Source: Anaerococcus sp.
GTDB taxonomy: Bacteria > Bacillota > Clostridia > Tissierellales > Peptoniphilaceae
NCBI RefSeq assembly: GCF_022770135.1
Contig: NZ_JALEIL010000050.1
Coordinates: forward strand, 1 to 32,300
DNA length: 32,300 bases
Direction: 5' to 3'
Each line of letters opens with the position of its first letter. Position 1 is the stretch's first letter. Shown in pieces: positions 21,219 to 29,912 of this stretch. The notes beneath the pieces are model-generated. The model saw nothing but the letters and a program-made list of their open reading frames with translations. It had not been told where the DNA came from and ran no database searches. Position numbers and translations under genes: made by a program.

Positions 21219-22194
21219 TGCAATCACCATACAAATACATTGGCCTTGGTCCTTCATTTTTCATTAATTTATCAAGTATTGCAAGGTCTGATTGGCTTTT
21301 CTTAAGGTCTGTGACTTTTGAAAATATTGATGAGAAAGATCCCATGATGTTGTCATTTCTTATTACCATTGGATCTTCTAAGTTATTTTCACTTGCCATA
21401 TCGCTTACGGCTGAATCGAGATCTCCGATTTTATCAACTAGTCCATTTGCTAGGGCTTGGCTACCATCGTAGACCCTACCGTCAGCTAATTTTCTAACTT
21501 CTCTTTCAGAAAGGCCACGTCCTTCTGCAACAATTTTTACAAATCTGTCAAAGGCTGAGTCTACAAGGCCTTGGAAGTATTCTTTTTCTTCCTTACTCAT
21601 ATCCCTACCCTGGCTTCCGGCATCTTTCATCTTGCCTGTTGTAATGTTTTGCTCTTTAATTCCATACTTTTCGAAAAGTCCTTGGAGGGAGTAGGATTGG
21701 ATGATTACCCCAATCGACCCTGTCCAAGTCTCGTTAGATGCGTAAATCCTATCAGTTGGGGCTGATATATAATAGCCTCCGCTTGCTGCCATCTCACCCA
21801 TTACAGTATATACTGGCTTTTCCGCTTCCTTAAGGGCCTTTATTTGATTTGCAATCCTCTCAGACGCATAGACTGATCCACCTGGGGAATTTACATTTAG
21901 GATTACTCCCTTAACAAGGGGGTCTTCCTTGGCCTTTTTAAGCTCATCTACCACGAAGTCATTAGCATCGTTTGATTGGATTACCCCATCGACATCTACG
22001 ACCTTGATTTTCTCCTTAGGATTTGTTCCTTGGACTATTTCTTCTGTATAGCTAGAAAAGTCTGAAAAGTTTTTCATATACTTATCTCTTATATTTTGCT
22101 CTACTTCCTTATCCTTATCCTTGGCGAATACCGAAAGTACAAGGACTAGGACACTTATAGCCAAGGCTATCCATTTTTTTGCGTTATTTTTCAT
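21211..22194 (-). CDS. sppA: Signal peptide peptidase SppA (S49 protease)
   Basis: GVILNVNSPGGSVYASERI, GEMAASGGYYISAPTDRIYA, GSIGVIIQ, LADGRVYDGSQALANGLVDKIG. Confidence 0.95.
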   Translation of the reverse strand: MKNNAKKWIALAISVLVLVLSVFAKDKDKEVEQNIRDKYMKNFSDFSSYTEEIVQGTNPKEKIKVVDVDGVIQSNDANDFVVDELKKAKEDPLVKGVILNVNSPGGSVYASERIANQIKALKEAEKPVYTVMGEMAASGGYYISAPTDRIYASNETWTGSIGVIIQSYSLQGLFEKYGIKEQNITTGKMKDAGSQGRDMSKEEKEYFQGLVDSAFDRFVKIVAEGRGLSEREVRKLADGRVYDGSQALANGLVDKIGDLDSAVSDMASENNLEDPMVIRNDNIMGSFSSIFSKVTDLKKSQSDLAILDKLMKNEGPRPMYLYGDCND

Positions 22195-22229
22195 AAATCT
22201 CCTCTTAATTCATTTCCTATTTCTTTATC

Positions 22230-22258
22230 AGTATAACATAAAGCTTCAAAGCTGTTAA
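22230..22258 (-). promoter_or_regulatory. SigA-type promoter for sppA
   Basis: Minus strand TTAACA-17 nt-TATACT. Confidence 0.7.
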
Positions 22259-22360
22259 GTTATAGTTTAATTGCTTTTTATCTAAGTTTAAGTACAATAT
22301 TAGTGCATCACAAGTATCGTTAACACTAGATACATTGTTAATGTATAGCTCCCTTTGGAG

Positions 22361-22804
22361 CTATTTACATAAATCCGGGCTTAGATTAGGCCCTTTTTCT
22401 TTTGCCAAATTTACAAGCACAGATACTGCTTCGTCTAGGAGTTCTTCTATAGAAGGCTTTTCTTTAGAAACTATCAGGGTCTTGCAACAATCGAATGGGA
22501 TTAGGATTCTTGTGGCTTCTGATTTTCCTATAGCCTTGGCAATTTTCTTGCTAATCTCTCCGTGAAGGGAATTTGTTATGACTATTCCTGTAGTTCCCAA
22601 AATAAAATCACAGTCCTTGACATTTACGACAATAGCATTTTCACCAGTCGCAATTATATCGGCTCCTGCCTTTTTCATAGCCTTACTAGAAAAATAATTA
22701 GTTCCTAAGCCATAGACTAGAGCATCTAGATTTTCTTTTTTAATTTTACTTACAAGGCTTGCACCTATCGAGCCTCCCTGGCCATCAATTACTACTATCT
22801 TCAT
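22361..22804 (-). CDS. DUF3842 family protein
   Basis: MKIVVIDGQGGSIGASLVSKIK N-terminus matches the DUF3842 pattern as I recall it. Confidence 0.8.
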   Translation of the reverse strand: MKIVVIDGQGGSIGASLVSKIKKENLDALVYGLGTNYFSSKAMKKAGADIIATGENAIVVNVKDCDFILGTTGIVITNSLHGEISKKIAKAIGKSEATRILIPFDCCKTLIVSKEKPSIEELLDEAVSVLVNLAKEKGPNLSPDLCK

Positions 22805-22842
22805 ATCTTCCTCCTTCTAATATTTTATCATAAGCTTAGTTC

Positions 22843-22871
22843 TTGACCTAGTTTTTTTTATATGTTAAGAT
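22843..22871 (+). promoter_or_regulatory. SigA-type promoter for the lar operon
   Basis: TTGACC (22843-22848), 17-nt spacer, TAAGAT (22866-22871). Confidence 0.75.
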
Positions 22872-22912
22872 AAAATTGTTAGCATGAAGCTAGCTTTATT
22901 TAAATTACCATG

Positions 22913-22942
22913 AGGGTTTAGGGGATTCCTATGCCCTTTTTT
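22913..22942 (+). terminator. Leader terminator/attenuator-like hairpin between the lar promoter and larE
   Basis: AGGG-TT-TAGG-ggatt-CCTA-TG-CCCT followed by TTTTT(T); T tract on the plus strand only; larE start at 22964. Confidence 0.6.
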
Positions 22943-22963
22943 ATTTATAAAAAAGAAAGGAAT

Positions 22964-23818
22964 ATGATGGAAAAAGCAAAAAAAGAAAAACTCGATAGTC
23001 TAGTAAAAGATCTCCTCAAGGAGAAGTTTGTCCTAGCCTTTTCTGGCGGAGTCGACTCATCTCTAATCTTAAAGCTTGCAAGCATCTATAGAAAAGAGAA
23101 AAACGATGTCGTGGCCATAATGTATAATACAAATACCACACCAGATGGAGACTTGGAAAATTCTCAAAACTTGGCAGATGAGATGGATGTCGACCTAAGA
23201 GTTGTGGATATCGACGTGTTCGACAACGAATATATTAAACACAACACCATAGACAGATGCTATCATTGCAAGAGCTTTCTCTTTGAAGAAGCCTTCAAGC
23301 TAAAAGATGAGCTTGGCTACAAATACGTGGTAGATGGATCAAATCTCGATGACTACAAGGTCTTTAGACCAGGGGTGAGAGCCCTTAACGATAAGGGAGT
23401 TGTAAGTCCCTTGAAGGAAGCAGGCTTTACTAAGGATATGGTAAGGGCCTATGCCAAAGAGTTAAACGTATCAGTATACAAGAGGCCTTCTGCCCCATGT
23501 CTTGCGACTAGATTTCCATACAATGAACTCATTGATAAAGATAAATTCGAAGCAATTAACAAGGCAGAAATCTATCTAAAAGATTTGGGTCTTGAAAATG
23601 TCCGTGTCAGAGTATACGGAGATAATACTAGAATCGAAGTCGATAGGAAGGATTTTGATAAAGTCTTCAATAATGTAGATGAAATCGTCGCAAAACTTAA
23701 AGGTTTTGGCTTTAAATATGTAAATCTTGACCTAGAAGGCTACAGGTCTGGGTCAATGGATGAGGTAATAGAAAAGGAAGATAAGCTTAAGCTTAATCCA
23801 TGGATAGATAATGAATGA
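22964..23818 (+). CDS. larE: ATP-dependent sulfur transferase LarE (nickel-pincer nucleotide biosynthesis)
   Basis: PP-loop FSGGVDSSLILK, DRCYHCKSFLFEEA, KRPSAPCLATRFPYN; followed by larB and larC. Confidence 0.95.
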   Translation: MMEKAKKEKLDSLVKDLLKEKFVLAFSGGVDSSLILKLASIYRKEKNDVVAIMYNTNTTPDGDLENSQNLADEMDVDLRVVDIDVFDNEYIKHNTIDRCYHCKSFLFEEAFKLKDELGYKYVVDGSNLDDYKVFRPGVRALNDKGVVSPLKEAGFTKDMVRAYAKELNVSVYKRPSAPCLATRFPYNELIDKDKFEAINKAEIYLKDLGLENVRVRVYGDNTRIEVDRKDFDKVFNNVDEIVAKLKGFGFKYVNLDLEGYRSGSMDEVIEKEDKLKLNPWIDNE

Positions 23819-23852
23819 TAAATAATTTTTAGAAAATATTAAAAACGGCAAG

Positions 23853-24557
23853 ATGACAATTGATGAGGGCCTAGCCTATCTTAAGGACTTTAACTTTAAG
23901 GATATAGATATAGCAAAGCTCGACTTTCAAAGAAAAAATAGGAGGGGCTTTCCTGAAACAATCTTCTGCCAGGGCAAGGAGGACTTTGCCTTGGTGGAAA
24001 TCTTCAAGGCCTTTGCCGAAAGAAGTGACTCAGTAATAGGTACTAGGGCGACTAATGACCAGTACGAGCTTGTAAAAAGGGAAATCCCTCAAGCAAAATA
24101 TGACCCTACAGGAAGGATTATATCCCTAGAATATGAAAATCTTCCTCAAATTGGAAATATTGCCATTTGTACTGGAGGAACTGCAGATCTTTTCGTAGCA
24201 GAAGAGGCCGCCCTTACGGCAGAATTTTTTGGAGCGAACGTTAGCCGCTTCTACGATGTTGGGGTCTCAGGACTACACAGGATGTTAAATAAAATCGATG
24301 AGATTAAGAAGGCTAATGTAATAATCGCCATAGCCGGCATGGAGGGAGCCCTTGCAACTGTCCTTGCAGGCCTTGTCGATAAGCCAATCATAGCAGTACC
24401 AACTTCTGTGGGCTACGGGGCAAGCTTTAATGGTATATCTGCCCTCCTTACCATGCTTTCGACCTGTGCTGAAGGAATTTCTGTAGTAAATATTGACAAT
24501 GGCTACGGAGCAGCCTACGCTGCCTGCCAAATAAATAAACTAATAGAGGAGAAATAA
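23853..24557 (+). CDS. larB: Pyridinium-3,5-biscarboxylic acid mononucleotide synthase LarB (5' end ambiguous)
   Basis: AIR-carboxylase-like VIGTRATNDQYE, NIAICTGGTADLFVAEEAALTAEFFG, PIIAVPTSVGYGASFNGISALLTMLSTCAEGISVVNIDNGYGAA. Confidence 0.95.
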   Translation: MTIDEGLAYLKDFNFKDIDIAKLDFQRKNRRGFPETIFCQGKEDFALVEIFKAFAERSDSVIGTRATNDQYELVKREIPQAKYDPTGRIISLEYENLPQIGNIAICTGGTADLFVAEEAALTAEFFGANVSRFYDVGVSGLHRMLNKIDEIKKANVIIAIAGMEGALATVLAGLVDKPIIAVPTSVGYGASFNGISALLTMLSTCAEGISVVNIDNGYGAAYAACQINKLIEEK

Positions 24558-25825
24558 ATGGACTTATATTTTGAAATGTATTCTGGAATAGCAGGAGATA
24601 TGACAATTGGAGCCCTCCTAGACCTTGGGGCTAGTAAGGAAAAGCTAGTAGAAGCTATAGATTCACTTGGGATTGATGGCTATAAACTCGTCTTTGATAG
24701 GGCCCTAAAGAGCGGCATCGACGCCTATAATTTCGATGTAATCTTAGAAAATGAGAATCATGGCAAAGGTCACGACCATAGCCATGAAGATCACGACCAT
24801 AATCATGACCATAGTCACGAACACAATCATGAACACAGCCACGACCACCGCTCTCACAGCCATGTTCACAGAAATATCTCTGATATAGAAAAGATAATCA
24901 ATGGATCAGATGTCCTTTCAGAAAAAGTAAAGAAAGACGCCCTAGGAATTTTTGATATCATAGCTGAAGCTGAGTCCAAAGCCCACGGGATAGATAAAAG
25001 CGAGGTCCACTTCCACGAAGTAGGAGCTATCGACTCCATCATAGATATAGTTGGAGTAACAGTTCTTCTAGAAGACTTAGGTGTAGAGAATATTTACTTC
25101 TCCAAACTCTTTGAAGGATGCGGCATGCAAAAATGTGCCCATGGCTATATGCCAATCCCAGTTCCTGCAGTAGCAAATATCTTAAGAGATTCAAATATAA
25201 GCCTCAATATCATAGACGATTATGGCGAACACGTAACTCCAACTGGAGCTGCTATAGTTAAATACTTCTCGACAGGAGAGGCAATCAAGGAATTTGCAAT
25301 CAAGAAAATCGGACTCGGTGCAGGCAACAAGGATTTTGAAAAATCTACCAACATCCTAAGAGTAATGGAGATAGAAAATCCTAAAAAAAAAGCCTAATCC
25401 TAGCTGAGACAAACATAGACGATACAACAGGGGAAGTTTTGGGCTTTGTGATGGATAAGCTTATGGAAGTTGCTAGGGACTGTTTCTACACTCCGATTTT
25501 CATGAAGAAAAACCGTCCAGCCTACAAACTTTCCGTCCTTTGTGATAAGGAAAAAATCGAAGAAGTCGAAGATATAATATTTTCTAACACGACCTCAATC
25601 GGTCTTAGAAAAATAGAAGTCGAAAGATCAATCCTTGATAGAGAGATGATTACAATAGATCATGACGGTCTAAAGCTTTTCTTTAAGAAAGTCTATCACA
25701 AGGATTCTTCCTACATATATCCAGAATATCAGTCAGTAAAAGACTTGGCGGAGAAAGAAAATATATCGATCAAAGAAGCCTTTGATAGGATAAGATCAAT
25801 TTATGGAGAAAAATATGAAAATTAA
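24558..25825 (+). CDS. larC: Nickel insertase LarC, two frames (24558-25397 and the -1 frame to 25825) joined by a probable -1 frameshift at A9
   Basis: N-terminal MDLYFEMYSGIAGDMTIGALLDLG and His-rich segment; -1 frame continues SLILAETNIDDTTGEVLGFVMDKL, the conserved LarC C-terminal half. Confidence 0.92.
25383..25391 (+). promoter_or_regulatory. A9 slippery tract (CCT AAA AAA AAA GCC TAA) for -1 frameshifting in larC
   Basis: Zero-frame stop TAA at 25395-25397, directly after the A tract; the -1 frame is open and encodes conserved LarC sequence. Confidence 0.75.
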
Positions 25826-26993
25826 ATTAAGAAATATTGGCCTTTTGATAGTTTTCCTCCTAGTCCTTGCCTCTTGTGGAGGAAATAAGGCAGAGGAAAA
25901 TAAAACTGAAGTGAAGACAGAAAGTGAAGAAATAACAGAAGATAATAGTGAGGCCAAACTTATAATTGAAGATGTCTTAGGGCGAAAGGTGGAGCTTAAT
26001 AAACCAATGGATAAGGTAATAATCCAGGGATCAGGATCAGGCGGACCTTTTATGACTATGATGTACCTAGATAAGGAGAATTTCTATAAGAAAATCGCCG
26101 CCATGGATGATGGTATAAAACTTCACAGAAATGACCTCTATCAAAGGCTAGTAGACAGAATCCCAGAACTTGATGATGTCAAAAGAGTAAGTAACTTCGC
26201 AGATAACGACTTTTCCCTAGAAGAGCTTCTATCTATTGACGCTGACGGCATCATCGCTCCCGTTTCCTACAAGGCTCAACTAGATACAATCGAAGAAAAG
26301 ATAGGCTTGCCAATAATCTATGTAGACTACCACAACCAAGACTTCGACGATCACCTAAAGTCTACAGAAATTATAGCCAAGGCCACAGGACTTGATAAAA
26401 ACCTCGATAAGCTAAACGGATTCTATAAGGAAAAAATCGACTCAATGAAAGAAAGACTTAAAGATGTAAATGATAAACCAAGAGTCTATCTAGAGCATGG
26501 CTATGAAGGAGAACACGCTTACGGTAACTCTTACGGCAACGAAATGATGTGGGGTAAAATCATAAACGATGCTGGCGGATACAATCTTACAGGAGATGTC
26601 CTTGGAGAAAAGGAGGCGACTCCTGTTTCTGAAGAGTTCGTCTTATCTCAAGACCCTGATATGATTTTCATCACCGGAGCAGAATGGATAGAAAAGCCTG
26701 AGTCAATGAAGATGGGTTTTGGAATTAGTCCAGAAGATGTAAGTAAAAAACTTGATAAATACATAACTAGAAATGGATGGAAAGATTTGACAGCAATGAA
26801 GGAAAAAAATGTCTATGTCATAGGGCAAAACTTAGCAAGAGATATGTGTGACTTCTACGCCTACGAGACTCTCGCCAAGACCTTCCACCCAGAGCTTTTC
26901 GAAGATGTGGACCCAGAGGCTGATATGAAAGAATTTTACGAAAACTTCATGCCTATAGAATATCAAGGAACTTGGTTTAGCAAATATGAGTAA
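25815..26993 (+). CDS. BtuF/FepB-type ABC transporter substrate-binding lipoprotein (metal or metal-chelate)
   Basis: Lipobox LVLASCGG; LIIEDVLGRKVELNKPMDKVII; the internal ATG 25815 follows GGAG. Confidence 0.9.
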   Translation: MKIKLRNIGLLIVFLLVLASCGGNKAEENKTEVKTESEEITEDNSEAKLIIEDVLGRKVELNKPMDKVIIQGSGSGGPFMTMMYLDKENFYKKIAAMDDGIKLHRNDLYQRLVDRIPELDDVKRVSNFADNDFSLEELLSIDADGIIAPVSYKAQLDTIEEKIGLPIIYVDYHNQDFDDHLKSTEIIAKATGLDKNLDKLNGFYKEKIDSMKERLKDVNDKPRVYLEHGYEGEHAYGNSYGNEMMWGKIINDAGGYNLTGDVLGEKEATPVSEEFVLSQDPDMIFITGAEWIEKPESMKMGFGISPEDVSKKLDKYITRNGWKDLTAMKEKNVYVIGQNLARDMCDFYAYETLAKTFHPELFEDVDPEADMKEFYENFMPIEYQGTWFSKYE

Positions 26994-27945
26994 GAATAAA
27001 AAGATTCTTATCCTGTGCCTAATAAGCCTTCTTGTGTGTATGATAGATTTATTCATTGGAGTAGGAGAGCTTGTTCCAAAGGACCTCCTAAGTCTAAATG
27101 ACCTTCAAAGAACTATTCTTTTTAAGATCAGAATGCCAGAGATGCTAACAGCCCTAGTGCTCGGCATGATCTTAGGCCTTGCTGGGGCCTGCATGCAGAC
27201 TATCCTTGACAACCCCCTAGCAAGTCCCTTTACCCTAGGGGTCTCCTCAGCTGCAGGCTTTGGGGCCTCCCTCTTTCTCCTATTAGGTATATCGATTAAT
27301 TTTATAGCCTTCGGGGCCATAGGCTTTGCCCTTATAGCAATAATTTTCGTCTATATCATCTCAAGGAGAAACTTCGCCCACACAAATTCCATGATCCTTG
27401 CTGGAATTGCTGTCAAATTCTTCTTTGACTCGCTTACAAGTCTTATGCAATACATATCCACAGACGAAACCCTAGCATCAATTGTATTTTGGCTCTTCGG
27501 TTCTGTTTCAAACACGAACCCTAAGCAAATAATGATTCTTTTCTTCGCCTTTGTCCTCGCCTTTGTCCTAATTATCAAAGACAGTCACAAGCTTACTAGC
27601 TTAAGGTTTGGAGAAGATAGGGCGAAAAGTCTGGGAGTGGATGTCAAAAGGCTAAAGATTAAGACCTTTATGATAGTTTCTATTCTTTCCTCAATTGGGG
27701 TAAGCTTTGCAGGAGTAATAGGCTTTATAGGCGTTATTGCCCCACATTTAGCGAGGAAAATCCTAGGAGAGGACCAAAGATATTATCTTATAGGATCAAG
27801 CCTTATAGGGGCGATTCTTTTGGTATTTTCATCAGGCCTATCCAAAATCGTAAAACCTGGAGCCATCCTTCCTATAGGAATCATAGCAAGTCTCGTTGGA
27901 CTTCCTTTGATATTTATATTCTTTTTTGGAGGCAAAAATGATTGA
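26986..27945 (+). CDS. FecCD-family ABC transporter permease
   Basis: RMPEMLTALVLGMILGLAGACMQTILDNPLASPFTLGVSSAAGFGA; GVIGFIGVIAPHLARKILGEDQR. Confidence 0.96.
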   Translation: MSKNKKILILCLISLLVCMIDLFIGVGELVPKDLLSLNDLQRTILFKIRMPEMLTALVLGMILGLAGACMQTILDNPLASPFTLGVSSAAGFGASLFLLLGISINFIAFGAIGFALIAIIFVYIISRRNFAHTNSMILAGIAVKFFFDSLTSLMQYISTDETLASIVFWLFGSVSNTNPKQIMILFFAFVLAFVLIIKDSHKLTSLRFGEDRAKSLGVDVKRLKIKTFMIVSILSSIGVSFAGVIGFIGVIAPHLARKILGEDQRYYLIGSSLIGAILLVFSSGLSKIVKPGAILPIGIIASLVGLPLIFIFFFGGKND

Positions 27946-28648
27946 AGCTAAAAACCTATCCATCTCCTACGACAAGAAAGTAATAGATAATATTTCCTTT
28001 AAGATAGAAGAAGGTAAGGTAAATATCCTCATGGGAAGAAACGGATCAGGCAAATCGACTATCCTAAATGCCATAAGCGGAATCAAAAGTTACAAGGGTG
28101 AGATAAAAACAGACGGAAAAGTTTCCTATCTTAATCAAAATATTAATTCCAAGGCAAAATTTACAGTCTTCGAAACTATCTTGCTTGGCAAGGTAGCTGA
28201 TCTTTCTTTAAGGATAAGTAAAGAAGATAAAAAAGACGCCGAAAAAATCCTAGACTTACTAAATATCAGAAAGTACAAGGATAAGTATATAAATAGATTG
28301 TCAGGAGGAGAGGTCCAGAAGGTCTTCATTGGCCAGGCCCTTGTGGCAAATCCCAAAATCCTCCTTCTGGACGAACCAGTAAGTGCCCTAGACCTTAAAA
28401 ACCAATACGAGATTATGAGAATCATAAAAGATTTGACAGAAAAGTTAAATCTTACTACTCTAATTAGCCTCCACCAAATAGGCCTGATAGAAAAATTCGC
28501 AGACAATATAATCCTAATAGATAATCAAAAAATCTACAGACAAGGCCCATCCAAAAAGGTCATGGACGAGGAGATGTTTAGAGATATATTCGACATGGAG
28601 ACAGATATCAGGGATTTTGATGGAAATAGGCATATATATTTTAAGTAA
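27938..28648 (+). CDS. ABC transporter ATP-binding protein (FecE/BtuD-like)
   Basis: Walker A GRNGSGKST, signature LSGGEVQKV, Walker B ILLLDEPVSALD; GGAGG RBS before ATG 27938. Confidence 0.95.
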   Translation: MIEAKNLSISYDKKVIDNISFKIEEGKVNILMGRNGSGKSTILNAISGIKSYKGEIKTDGKVSYLNQNINSKAKFTVFETILLGKVADLSLRISKEDKKDAEKILDLLNIRKYKDKYINRLSGGEVQKVFIGQALVANPKILLLDEPVSALDLKNQYEIMRIIKDLTEKLNLTTLISLHQIGLIEKFADNIILIDNQKIYRQGPSKKVMDEEMFRDIFDMETDIRDFDGNRHIYFK

Positions 28649-28650
28649 AA

Positions 28651-28678
28651 AATCGGGAATACAACCCGATTTTGTTTT
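28651..28678 (+). terminator. Terminator of the lar-ABC operon
   Basis: AATCGGG-aatacaa-CCCGATT followed by TTGTTTT. Confidence 0.85.
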
Positions 28679-28692
28679 GCCTGTTTTTAATT

Positions 28693-29832
28693 TTATAAAA
28701 GTATCACAGAAAAAATATGGGCTGCAAAGCCTGCACATAAGCCGCCTATAGTGTGGGATAGGATTGCGGAGCTTGTCATCTCCTTTGTACCTAGAGCATC
28801 CATCATGGCTATATGGGTTGATAGATATCCTGACCAGCACATACACATGGCGGTAAAGACAGCTATATCATTTCCCGTAAGGCTTACTCCTTGTGCAAAT
28901 TCCTTCACCAAACCTATAGCAGCTCCTGCAGAACCTAGGGCTGTTATTGGCACTGCTATGAAGGAGTCACTTGAAAACCCAAAGATCGGGCTTAGGATAA
29001 GGGATAGTTTTTCTCCAAGCCAAGGAAGAAAGGCTACTCCCTGGCCTATTTCTCCCGTATAGCCAGAAGCTGGCATAGGATTTGTTAGAAGCATTACCAT
29101 TGTACAAATCGTGATTACCCCAGGGATAATAGCAACTCCCATATCGACTCCACGCTTACCTCCATAAAGGATTGCTTCAATAGCACGAGATCCAAAAGAT
29201 CCTTCCCTTACTATTCTAGATCCTTCTGGTATACTTTCGACATTTTCTACTTCTACCATCTCTTCTGTACCGTAGTGCTTTTTCGTAAAACTTAGCATTA
29301 TCCTAACCGATACGACAGATCCCACAAAGGCTCCTAGATTTCCAATAAGAGCAGCCTTGACAGCTCCTTCTACAGGAAGGGAGAACATAGTTGTTGTTAC
29401 AATAAGACCCATACCAAAGGAAGTTCCGAGATTGCATAGGGCTGGCATTTGAAATTTCCTAAAGTATTTTTTGAAATTATCTTCATCGGCCAGGGTAAGG
29501 ATTGCTGGATTGTCTGATAAATAGCAATTTAGTATGCCCAAAGAAGAGGCTCCCGGCAGATTATAGATAGGTTTCATAATCTTAGATAAGAGGACATCCA
29601 CCAAGGCAATAAAACCAAATTCAGAAAAAAGACTGGATAGGGCCCCTGCTATTACAGAAATACCCATTATGTAAAAACAAGTATCCATCAGTAGCCTATA
29701 GGCCGTATTCATTATGGTCGATAGCATATTGCTTGGCCCCATAATATGGCCAATCCAAGAAAAGATTCCAAAAAACACTATTATAAAGATGAAATTTTCT
29801 AAACTTATATTTTTCTTATAGCTTCTATTCAT
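28693..29832 (-). CDS. Nucleoside-recognition (Gate) domain membrane protein, similar to CD0519/CD1768-type proteins
   Basis: Multi-TM protein, MNRSYKKNISLENFIFIIVFFGIFSWIGHIMGPS, LSDNPAILTLADEDNFKKYF; GGGAG RBS before ATG 29832. Confidence 0.7.
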   Translation of the reverse strand: MNRSYKKNISLENFIFIIVFFGIFSWIGHIMGPSNMLSTIMNTAYRLLMDTCFYIMGISVIAGALSSLFSEFGFIALVDVLLSKIMKPIYNLPGASSLGILNCYLSDNPAILTLADEDNFKKYFRKFQMPALCNLGTSFGMGLIVTTTMFSLPVEGAVKAALIGNLGAFVGSVVSVRIMLSFTKKHYGTEEMVEVENVESIPEGSRIVREGSFGSRAIEAILYGGKRGVDMGVAIIPGVITICTMVMLLTNPMPASGYTGEIGQGVAFLPWLGEKLSLILSPIFGFSSDSFIAVPITALGSAGAAIGLVKEFAQGVSLTGNDIAVFTAMCMCWSGYLSTHIAMMDALGTKEMTSSAILSHTIGGLCAGFAAHIFSVILL

Positions 29833-29883
29833 TACCACTCCCAATATATACAAGATCCTATCGATCTTTAATTTTCTTATTAA

Positions 29884-29912
29884 ATCATATAATTTAAAGA
29901 GCTTTTAGTCAA
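29884..29912 (-). promoter_or_regulatory. SigA-type promoter for the Gate-domain gene
   Basis: Minus strand TTGACT-17 nt-TATGAT. Confidence 0.75.

Noticed and set aside
22872-22963. larE leader considered as a preQ1-I, fluoride or NiCo riboswitch
   Set aside because: Length and visible sequence do not match those aptamers as I know them; kept only as an unassigned attenuator candidate.
24759-24873. CATGACCATAG-type repeats considered as a CRISPR or tandem-repeat array
   Set aside because: They are codons of the His-rich LarC segment, in frame, with no spacers.
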